Assembly: GCF_003574475.2 (NCBI RefSeq)
Contig: NZ_QLIS02000001.1
Coordinates: 310,001 to 374,000 of the forward strand
DNA: 64,000 nucleotides
Reading direction: 5' to 3'
Source: Pseudofrancisella aestuarii
GTDB lineage: Bacteria > Pseudomonadota > Gammaproteobacteria > Francisellales > Francisellaceae
This document shows, one piece after another, positions 57,279 through 64,000 of this stretch; within the stretch, counting starts at the first letter, position 1, and each line of letters opens with the position of its first letter. Under the pieces are notes generated by a model that worked only from the letters and a program-made list of their open reading frames with translations, did no database searches and was not told where the DNA came from. Made by a program: the position numbers and the translations under genes.

Positions 57279-58712
57279 ATGTTACAGTCTTTTAATGATA
57301 AGTTTAAAGGTCCTTTTACTTGGATTGTTGTTATTTCTATTAGTATAATCTTTGTATTGACAGGAATGAGTTTTCTTTTTAGTGGCTTTGGTAATAAAAA
57401 CTCTACAATAGCTGAAGTTGGTGATAATAAAATTACATTAACTGAATATGAGAAATATATACAGCCAGATACTCCAAAAGAACAAAAAGAAATAATTCTT
57501 AATTCAATTATTAACCAATACCTAATTTTATCAGCTACTCAAAATCAAGATATTCAAATATCAAGAATAACATTGCAATCTTATATTTTTACAAATCCTA
57601 TATTTAAAGGTGATAATGGCCAATTTTCTAATGAGAAACTTCAAACTATAGCAAAATATTTTGGTGGAATATCTAATTTAGAACAAATGATTATTCAAAA
57701 TATACAAGCAACTATTATTCCTAAAAATATAAATGAAACTTCATTTATTACAGATTATGAAACAAATGAATTAGCAAAGATATATTCTCAAGTTAAGACA
57801 ATTAAGTATATTAAAATTGATTCAAAGGATTTGGCAAAAGATATTAAAGTATCATATTCAGAGTTGCAAAATTACTTTGAAGATAATAAAGCTAACTATA
57901 TAATTCCACAAAAAGCAGATGTTGATTATTATTTAATTTCAAAAGATAATTTTATTCAAGCTGAGCCTTCAGAAAAAGAAATTAAAACATATTATAATAG
58001 TAATCCTACCTTATTTAGCTCATATAATAATGATACAAAAAATAGTATCAAAAAGATCCTTCAAAATAGAGAGGCTCTAAATAAATATAATTCTATTATA
58101 GAAGGTATTGATGCTAAAAAGTTTAATGATTTAAGTTCTCAACTTGGAAGACCTAAATCAACTACTATTATAGATGATAGTAAACCTACTTTAGAAGGAG
58201 TTCCAGGCTCGGAATTTTTTGTAAATGGTCCAAGTAAGTATGGAGCTTTACCAGTATCAGATTCTCAAAGTATTGTTTACTATATAAAAAATGTCATCCC
58301 TTCAAAGCAGCAAGACTTTAAAGAAGTTAAAGAAAGTATCGAGAAGATGTATAAAAAAGAATCATCTCAAAAGCTAGCTAAAGAAAAAGCTATTTCTATA
58401 ATTGATAATCTAGAAAAGTCCAACGATTCAAAATACGATTTTAAAATAACAACAACTGAAACAAAAAATAATATTTCATCAAAATTTAAACGGTATATTA
58501 TAGATAATGATAATTCTAATTATCATTTATTTAATTCTGATGATGAGTCTTACTTTGTCTACAAAGTAACTAAAGTAGCAGTAAATAGTTCAAAGAAAAC
58601 AGCTCCTGTTAATGTAATCAATAGCTATAACGAAGCTGAACAAAATTATTACCTTGATATTTTAAGAAATGACATTCCTATAAAAATAAATTATAAATAC
58701 TTAAATGAGTAA
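57279..58712 (+). CDS. ppiD: PpiD-like periplasmic chaperone with reduced isomerase region
   Basis: A 477-residue protein. A cytoplasmic start ([10 protein letters not shown]) and one span (about residues 15-35) place the bulk in the periplasm. A SurA-N-like chaperone region follows ([16 protein letters not shown]-type helices). E. coli PpiD has 623 residues with a parvulin domain. Here the middle lacks the parvulin hallmark, so isomerase activity is doubtful. PpiD helps fold proteins leaving the Sec channel. I chose ATG 57279 over GTG 57276 since AGGA lies 7 bases before it. It overlaps miaA by 8 bases. Confidence 0.82.
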   Translation: MLQSFNDKFKGPFTWIVVISISIIFVLTGMSFLFSGFGNKNSTIAEVGDNKITLTEYEKYIQPDTPKEQKEIILNSIINQYLILSATQNQDIQISRITLQSYIFTNPIFKGDNGQFSNEKLQTIAKYFGGISNLEQMIIQNIQATIIPKNINETSFITDYETNELAKIYSQVKTIKYIKIDSKDLAKDIKVSYSELQNYFEDNKANYIIPQKADVDYYLISKDNFIQAEPSEKEIKTYYNSNPTLFSSYNNDTKNSIKKILQNREALNKYNSIIEGIDAKKFNDLSSQLGRPKSTTIIDDSKPTLEGVPGSEFFVNGPSKYGALPVSDSQSIVYYIKNVIPSKQQDFKEVKESIEKMYKKESSQKLAKEKAISIIDNLEKSNDSKYDFKITTTETKNNISSKFKRYIIDNDNSNYHLFNSDDESYFVYKVTKVAVNSSKKTAPVNVINSYNEAEQNYYLDILRNDIPIKINYKYLNE

Positions 58713-59631
58713 TTTAATCTATGGAATAGCTGGTCCTACAGCTTCTGGAAAAACTTCTTTATCAATATCTATCGCAAAAAAAATAAATGCTGAAATTATA
58801 AGCGTTGATTCTTCTTTAGTTTATAAAAGAATGGACATTGGCACTGCAAAACCATCTTTGGACGAGAGAGAAGGAGTAAAGCATCATCTAATAGATATTA
58901 TTGAACCTTGGCAAAACTTTTCTGTTGCAGATTTCATATCAAATGTAAATTTACTTAAAAATGATATTCATAGTAGAGATAAAAATGTTCTATTAGTTGG
59001 TGGGACTATGTTATATTTTAAGGGTCTTATTGAAGGTTTATCAATCTTGCCAGAAAGTGACGTAACCATAAGAAAATCATTAGAAGAATATAAAAATAAA
59101 TATGGGCTTAGCTATTTATATAAAGAATTAGAGATAAAAGATTCTGAGGCAGCAAGAAAAATAAATCCCAATGATCAGCAAAGAATATTTAGAGCATTAG
59201 AAGTCATTAATCTTTCAGGATCGAAATATTCAGAACTTATAAAAAATAGTAGAGAAGGAGCTTTAGAAGAAGAGCTAAGGTTATGTGCTATAATACCTAA
59301 AGATAGGGCAATACTTCATAGGAATATTGAAGAAAGATTTAGCAATATGTTAAGCTCTAATTTTCTAGATGAAGTGAGAAGTTTAAAAACAAATCCTCTA
59401 TTAACTAATGAGAATACAGCTATTAGGAGTGTTGGTTATAGACAAGCATGGGATTATTTAGACAACAAAGTAACATATGAAGAGTTTATTAATAAAGGCA
59501 TAGCTGCTACTAGGCAATTAGCGAAAAGACAGTTGACGTGGCTTAGAAACTGGAAAGATAATATTTTTTTTGTGAATATGGAAGATGAGGATAAGGAACT
59601 AAAAATACTTAATTTTTTTAACTCCCCTTAG
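58705..59631 (+). CDS. miaA: tRNA dimethylallyltransferase
   Basis: A 308-residue enzyme that prenylates A37 of tRNAs reading UNN codons. The P-loop [15 protein letters not shown] is at the N-terminus. [20 protein letters not shown] and [18 protein letters not shown] are family hallmarks, and [14 protein letters not shown] closes the tRNA-binding region. It overlaps ppiD by 8 bases. In most gammaproteobacteria hfq follows; here a small secreted protein and tdk follow instead. Confidence 0.96.
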   Translation: MSNLIYGIAGPTASGKTSLSISIAKKINAEIISVDSSLVYKRMDIGTAKPSLDEREGVKHHLIDIIEPWQNFSVADFISNVNLLKNDIHSRDKNVLLVGGTMLYFKGLIEGLSILPESDVTIRKSLEEYKNKYGLSYLYKELEIKDSEAARKINPNDQQRIFRALEVINLSGSKYSELIKNSREGALEEELRLCAIIPKDRAILHRNIEERFSNMLSSNFLDEVRSLKTNPLLTNENTAIRSVGYRQAWDYLDNKVTYEEFINKGIAATRQLAKRQLTWLRNWKDNIFFVNMEDEDKELKILNFFNSP

Positions 59632-59651
59632 TATTATATAGAGGACTCAAG

Positions 59652-59894
59652 ATGTTATTAAAGAAAATAATAAATATTATCATTCTTTTTTTGATTATTA
59701 TTCCTAATATTTACGCACTAGATTTAACAAATGCCACAGGAATACAATGGTATCATAATCCCAGTGATTCTAGAACGATAACTATGAATGACTATACAAT
59801 AGCTGATGAAAGAAATATGCATGAATCAGCTTCTGATTATACATTAGCGGATCATGGTGGAATAAAAAAAGAAGTTTCAAAACAATCATTATAA
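59652..59894 (+). CDS. Small secreted protein with a short internal repeat
   Basis: An 80-residue protein with a clear signal peptide (residues 1-22, basic start, Ile/Leu-rich core, ending IYA before LDL). The mature part is about 58 residues, acidic to neutral, and contains a repeat: DYTIAD at 47-52 and DYTLAD at 62-67, 15 residues apart. No cysteine is present. GAGGAC lies 6 bases before the ATG. It begins 20 bases after miaA and ends 12 bases before tdk. I do not recognise the family. Confidence 0.6.
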   Translation: MLLKKIINIIILFLIIIPNIYALDLTNATGIQWYHNPSDSRTITMNDYTIADERNMHESASDYTLADHGGIKKEVSKQSL

Positions 59895-59906
59895 GAAGAA
59901 AATAAA

Positions 59907-60500
59907 ATGGCAAAGTTATATTTCAGATATTCATCTATGGATGCTGGTAAAACACTAGACTTATTAAAAGTAGCTTACAATTATGAAGATAGAGGGAGGC
60001 ATCCTTTAATCTTAACCTCTGCTATAGATAAAAGAGCAGGAAAAAATAAAGTAAAGTCTAGAATAGGCATTGATCAAGATGCATATTCATTAACTGACCA
60101 AGATAATATATTTAATTTTGTGAAAGAATATAATCAAGCTAGAAATATAGATTGTATTCTAATTGATGAAATTCATTTCTTTACACCTAAGCAGGTTTGG
60201 GAGCTCTCAGATATTGTAGACTATCTTAATATTCCAGTAATCTGTTATGGCTTAAGAACTAACTATATAGGACAGCCATTTGAAACAGCTTCTTTGTTAT
60301 TAGCCATAGCTGATACATTAGAAGAAGTGAAAACTATTTGTCATTGTGGCAGAAAAGCTAGTTTTAATATGATGATAAAAGGAAAAGAAGTTATAAAATC
60401 AGGAAATGCTATAGTTGTTGATGATGATTCCTTAAAAGAAGTAAATATAAGATATATATCTGTTTGTCGGAAACATTGGAAAGAAGGTATATTTGAATAG
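59907..60500 (+). CDS. tdk: Thymidine kinase
   Basis: A 197-residue type II thymidine kinase that salvages thymidine to dTMP. The P-loop is in YFRYSSMDAGKTLDLL. ILIDEIHFFTPKQ is Walker B, VICYGLRTNYIGQPFE is the substrate lasso region, and the zinc site uses CHCG and the later CRKH pair. Length is close to E. coli Tdk. It is the last gene of the plus-strand run and faces aroG across 55 bases. Confidence 0.93.
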   Translation: MAKLYFRYSSMDAGKTLDLLKVAYNYEDRGRHPLILTSAIDKRAGKNKVKSRIGIDQDAYSLTDQDNIFNFVKEYNQARNIDCILIDEIHFFTPKQVWELSDIVDYLNIPVICYGLRTNYIGQPFETASLLLAIADTLEEVKTICHCGRKASFNMMIKGKEVIKSGNAIVVDDDSLKEVNIRYISVCRKHWKEGIFE

Positions 60501-60555
60501 ATTAGAAATTATTAAGTTCAACCAAATTAAAAGAATTGAAATAAAAACTTATTAA

Positions 60556-61623
60556 CTACTTAGATCTTCTAGCTTTAACAGCATTAGAAAGCATTTGTAA
60601 CATTTCTAATGTTTCATCAAAATTTACACACGCATCTGTCACACTTTTTCCGTATTCTAAAGGTTTCTTATTAATGTCTTGGTTACCAGCAACTAAGTTA
60701 CTTTCTATCATAATACCAAAAACATCTTTACCATTCTCAATTTGCTTACAAATATCAGTTAAAACATCTTTCTGTTTTTTATGATCTTTTCTACTATTTC
60801 CATGACTACAGTCAATCATGATTTTAGTATCTATATCAGCTTTCTTTAGTTTAGCAACACATTCATCAACATATTCTTTACTAAAGTTAGGTCCTGTAGC
60901 ACCTCCACGAAGGATTATATGTCCATTCTGGTTACCTTTTGTTTCAAATATAGCAGTTGAGCCAGACTTTGTGGTACTTAAGAAGTGATGAGGGTAGGTA
61001 GCAGACTTAACTGCATCTACAGCTACTTGAATATCTCCATTAGTAGCATTTTTAAAACCTATAGGAGCAGATAAGCCTGAAGCAAGTTCTCTATGAACTT
61101 GACTTTCTACCGTTCTAGCACCAATAGCACCCCAAGAAATTAATTCAGCAAAATATTGAGGAGTAATTACATCTAAAAATTCTGTAGCACAAGGTAGTCC
61201 CATACTAGTAATTTCAGAAAGAAGGGCGCGAGCAAGACGTAATCCTTTATTTATATTATATGAATTATTAAGATCTGGATCATTTACAAATCCTTTCCAG
61301 CCAATTGTTGTACGAGGTTTTTCAAAATATACTCTCATAACAATCACAATTTCTTTATGGAATTTTTTCACTTCTTTTTTTAATTTAGTTGCATACTCAA
61401 TAGCTGCTTCTGTATCATGAATGGAACAAGGTCCAACTACAACTACGATTCGATCATCTTTGCCATGAATAACTTCAGCTATTTCTTTACGAGATTTTCT
61501 AACTGTTTCAAAAGAAGTTTTTAATAGAGGTATTTCTTGAATTAGAACTTCTGCAGGAATCAATACTTTTTCCTTTTTTATATTTATATTCGAAACTTTA
61601 TCAAAATTTTTATCACCTATCAT
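60556..61623 (-). CDS. aroG: 3-deoxy-7-phosphoheptulonate (DAHP) synthase, class I
   Basis: A 355-residue enzyme that joins phosphoenolpyruvate and erythrose-4-phosphate, the first step of the shikimate pathway. VVVVGPCSIHDTEAAIEYA, YFEKPRTTIGWKGFVNDP, GARTVESQVHRELASGLS and MIDCSHGNSRKDHKKQ are class I-alpha signatures. Feedback specificity (Phe, Tyr or Trp) cannot be read safely. It is 27 bases downstream of ffh on the same strand. Confidence 0.93.
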   Translation of the reverse strand: MIGDKNFDKVSNINIKKEKVLIPAEVLIQEIPLLKTSFETVRKSRKEIAEVIHGKDDRIVVVVGPCSIHDTEAAIEYATKLKKEVKKFHKEIVIVMRVYFEKPRTTIGWKGFVNDPDLNNSYNINKGLRLARALLSEITSMGLPCATEFLDVITPQYFAELISWGAIGARTVESQVHRELASGLSAPIGFKNATNGDIQVAVDAVKSATYPHHFLSTTKSGSTAIFETKGNQNGHIILRGGATGPNFSKEYVDECVAKLKKADIDTKIMIDCSHGNSRKDHKKQKDVLTDICKQIENGKDVFGIMIESNLVAGNQDINKKPLEYGKSVTDACVNFDETLEMLQMLSNAVKARRSK

Positions 61624-61650
61624 TGATTCTGATATTCCTATAGTTATTAC

Positions 61651-63021
61651 TTATTTTCTACCAAACAAACCAGGCATATTACCCATACCTTGCATAGCAG
61701 ACATGCGTTTCATCATATTTGCCATTCCGCCTTTTTTACCTATAACACTCTTCATCATTTTTTTCATTTGAGAGTGCTGTTTAAGAAGTTTATTCAAATC
61801 TTGAACAGTAGTTCCTGAACCTGCTACGATTCTTTGTTTTCTGCTATTCTTAATAAGATCTGGATTTTTCCTCTCATATGGTGTCATAGAGTCTATCATA
61901 GCTTCAATTTTTTTAAACATCTCATCGCCAATATTACCTGGTAAGTTAGGCATATTTGGTAGTTTAGCCATTATAGAGCCAACACCACCCATATTTTTCA
62001 TTTGAGATATTTGATTTTTAAAATCTTCAAGGTCAAAATTTTTGCCACTTTTTAATTTTTTAGTTAATTTTTGAGCAGCTTCTTTTTCAGTCTTCTCTTC
62101 TATACTTTCTATAAGGCTTAATACATCACCCATTCCAAGAATTCTAGAAGCGACTCTTTCTGGGTGGAAAGGTTCTAAAGCTTCAGTTTTTTCACCAGTT
62201 CCTAAAAATTTTATAGGTTTACCCGTTATTTCTCTAATAGATAATGCTGCACCACCCCTAGCATCACCATCAGTCTTCGTCAAAATAACACCAGTAAGTT
62301 CTAGAGCATCATTAAATGCTTTTGCTGTCACAGCAGCATCTTGACCAGTCATACTATCTACAGTGAAAAGTGTTTCTATTGGATTGGCAATTTTATGAAG
62401 TTGCTTAATCTCATCCATCATATTTTCATCAATATGTAATCGACCAGCAGTATCAACAATAAGTATATCTATTAATTTACTCTTTGCTGACTTTATAGCT
62501 TCTGTAACAATATATTCAGGTTTTTGAGTCACATTAGAATCAAAAAAATCTATATCTAAATCTTTAGCTAAAGTTCTTAATTGGTCAATAGCGGCAGGGC
62601 GATAAATATCTGCACTGACAACCATCACCTTTTTCTTTTCTTTGTCTCTTAAATATTTAGCTAATTTTGCTGTTGATGTGGTTTTACCAGCACCTTGCAA
62701 ACCAGCCATAAGAATAACTGCTGGAGGTTGCGTTTTTAAATTTAATGGGGATGATTCTTCACCTAAAGCTCTTTCAATTTCTTTTTTTACAAAAGAAATA
62801 AATGTTTGGTCAGGAGTTAAGCTTTTTCTAACTTCCTCACCAATGGCTTTTTCCTTAAGACTTTCTATGAATTTCTTTACTACAGGTAAAGCAACATCCG
62901 CCTCTAAAAGAGACATTCTAATATCTCTTAAAGCTGAGCTAATATTTTCTTCTGTTAATGAAGTTTGGCCTTTTATTTTTTTAAAAGAGTCTTGTAATCG
63001 TTCTGATAAGCTTGTAAACAT
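61651..63021 (-). CDS. ffh: Signal recognition particle protein Ffh
   Basis: A 456-residue SRP54 homologue. The N-domain helices lead to G1 GLQGAGKTTSTAKLA, G3 DTAGRLHID and G4 TKTDGDARGGAALS. The methionine-rich M domain (KMMKSVIGKKGGMANMMKR and MSAMQGMGNMPG) binds 4.5S RNA and signal sequences. It targets nascent inner-membrane proteins to FtsY. It is upstream of aroG. Confidence 0.96.
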   Translation of the reverse strand: MFTSLSERLQDSFKKIKGQTSLTEENISSALRDIRMSLLEADVALPVVKKFIESLKEKAIGEEVRKSLTPDQTFISFVKKEIERALGEESSPLNLKTQPPAVILMAGLQGAGKTTSTAKLAKYLRDKEKKKVMVVSADIYRPAAIDQLRTLAKDLDIDFFDSNVTQKPEYIVTEAIKSAKSKLIDILIVDTAGRLHIDENMMDEIKQLHKIANPIETLFTVDSMTGQDAAVTAKAFNDALELTGVILTKTDGDARGGAALSIREITGKPIKFLGTGEKTEALEPFHPERVASRILGMGDVLSLIESIEEKTEKEAAQKLTKKLKSGKNFDLEDFKNQISQMKNMGGVGSIMAKLPNMPNLPGNIGDEMFKKIEAMIDSMTPYERKNPDLIKNSRKQRIVAGSGTTVQDLNKLLKQHSQMKKMMKSVIGKKGGMANMMKRMSAMQGMGNMPGLFGRK

Positions 63022-63102
63022 AGTCTATATGAACCTTTTTATTAGATCATTAAACAATAATTAATGAAAAAGATATTAACATTTTTAGATAGAATATTCT
63101 AT

Positions 63103-63411
63103 CTAACATACGATACTTGCTACAACAATAGCAAATAATAATAAACAAATAATAATATATTCATAATTCTTATTTTTAATAAAAAAAATGAATTCTAAAA
63201 CAACTCTAGTAATAGGCATTACTAATAATAATAAAATTCCTAATTCTATTATATGAGTAGAGAATAAATTTTCAGCAAAAATATAGTTATAGTTTCCGTT
63301 ATGGATAATTTCTATTGAAAGTCCTATAAAACCAATAAAACAAATGATTAAAGCTAACCAAAGATTTAACTTTAATATAAATATTACAACTTTATTTTTA
63401 TCCATACTCAT
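63103..63411 (-). CDS. DUF1634 membrane protein
   Basis: A 102-residue protein with three spans (about residues 8-30, 50-75 and 82-102) and the pattern LFSTHIIELGILLLLVMPITRV, which fits DUF1634. Genes of this family typically lie directly after a TauE/SafE permease gene, as here, where the start overlaps the permease stop by one base. It may be a small accessory subunit of the permease. No biochemical role is established. Confidence 0.75.
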   Translation of the reverse strand: MSMDKNKVVIFILKLNLWLALIICFIGFIGLSIEIIHNGNYNYIFAENLFSTHIIELGILLLLVMPITRVVLEFIFFIKNKNYEYIIICLLLFAIVVASIVC

Positions 63412-64000
63412 TAAAAACTCTTATATAACATCTGTATAGCTGCAGAAATTACAACTAAAAAGAATATAAACCTTAAAATTCTAACAGGAACTAAACTCAT
63501 TGATTTAGATCCTATAGTAGCTCCTATCAAAGTTCCTAAAGCTATTGGCATAGCTATAATAGGATCTATATAGCCTGCAAAGTAATATGCACTAGCACCA
63601 GCAAAGGCTGTTAATCCCATAATAAAACTACTTGTGGAAGCGCTGACTTTAAATGGTATCTTCATGATTTTATCCATACCAATAACTTTAAAGGCCCCAG
63701 CACCTATTCCTAAAAGACCCGATAAAAAACCTGCCCCCACCATGCTTATAAAACCAGGGCCTATATTATAGACTTTGTAGTCATATTTTTTATTTAGGAT
63801 GGTAACACTGTCAACAAGTTGAAGTTTATAAGCTAATTTTGATGTTGGTTTTGAGTAATCTCCTAAATCTGATTTATTTCTAGATAGGCTTAATATGGCC
63901 ATTGTTATTAATATAAGTGCATATATTAAAGAAAGACTTTCTACATTTATCATGATAGAAACTTTTGCTCCAAATATTGCTCCTACTGAAGTTGCCAAAG
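63411..64000 (-). CDS. TauE/SafE family membrane permease (N-terminus outside the window)
   Basis: About 196 residues of the C-terminal part are visible and the frame is open at the window edge, so the true start lies beyond 64000. The glycine-rich GPGFISMVGAGFLSGLLGIGAGAF and the following MGLTAFAGASAYYFAGYIDP, ALGTLIGATIGSKS match TauE/SafE. The paired DUF1634 gene supports the family. It is a different subgroup from the permease at 2344-3111, which has no DUF1634 partner. The substrate is unknown. Confidence 0.85.
   Translation of the reverse strand, partial: LATSVGAIFGAKVSIMINVESLSLIYALILITMAILSLSRNKSDLGDYSKPTSKLAYKLQLVDSVTILNKKYDYKVYNIGPGFISMVGAGFLSGLLGIGAGAFKVIGMDKIMKIPFKVSASTSSFIMGLTAFAGASAYYFAGYIDPIIAMPIALGTLIGATIGSKSMSLVPVRILRFIFFLVVISAAIQMLYKSF

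Overview
The window is a gene-dense, AT-rich stretch of bacterial chromosome (GC roughly one third by eye) carrying about 67 protein genes and one tRNA. No insertion sequence, prophage, CRISPR array or rRNA was seen. The gene set is gammaproteobacterial: 800-residue GyrB, tig-clpP-clpX-lon-hupB-ppiD-miaA, rsmH-ftsL-ftsI, kdsA, erpA, sucCD. The AT bias, a DUF3568-type lipoprotein and the combination of genes point to the family Francisellaceae (Francisella or a close relative). This is an inference from remembered families, not from a database search.

Layout. 1-3111 (+): the end of an RhlE-type RNA helicase, a small secreted protein, and an ETHE1-like persulfide dioxygenase paired with a TauE/SafE permease. 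3116-8761 (-): a prolyl-hydroxylase-like oxygenase, a DUF3568 lipoprotein, a YbjQ protein, a VOC protein, glutathione reductase, a P-loop kinase, a membrane-anchored NERD/zinc-finger protein and XthA. 8838-13535: an AstE/AspA-like zinc hydrolase, an atypical CDF transporter, a Sel1-repeat protein and YlqF. 13601-18760 (+): nagA, tsaB, a class II amidotransferase, an aminotransferase, era and a small membrane protein. 18765-27887: mostly minus strand, with a fatty-acid hydroxylase, NagZ, 3-hydroxybutyrate dehydrogenase, an AI-2E-family protein, an SDR and sucCD; a FUSC protein and a deiodinase-like protein lie on the plus strand. 28077-37497: a TIGR03546/TIGR03545-like fusion, gltS, topoisomerase IB, dusA, an anchored GGCT-like protein, gyrB and mutM. 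37581-50552 (+): an acyl-activating enzyme, rsmH-ftsL-ftsI, rpsO-pnp, erpA, kdsA, udk, rpoZ, tRNA-Val, rlmD, a ROK kinase and pnuC. 51160-60500 (+): the protein quality-control block tig-clpP-clpX-lon-hupB-ppiD-miaA, a tiny secreted protein and tdk. 60556-64000 (-): aroG, ffh, and a DUF1634 protein with a second TauE/SafE permease that runs off the window.

How genes work together. Cell-wall amino-sugar recycling is represented by NagZ, NagA and a ROK sugar kinase at three separate loci. Thiol and persulfide chemistry is represented by the dioxygenase, a sulfite-type exporter, Gor and a GGCT-fold protein. The tig-to-miaA block handles nascent-chain folding, regulated proteolysis and nucleoid structure.

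The most interesting leads are the persulfide-oxidation pair with its own promoter and palindrome, the single-chain TIGR03546/TIGR03545-like membrane protein, the GGCT-fold protein placed outside the cytoplasm, a PpiD that seems to lack its parvulin domain, an Aas-like enzyme whose acyltransferase half looks dead, a CDF transporter missing two metal ligands, miaA without hfq behind it, and several perfect operator-like inverted repeats upstream of tig, hupB and the acyl-activating enzyme. I did not find an obviously new multi-gene defence or mobile system.
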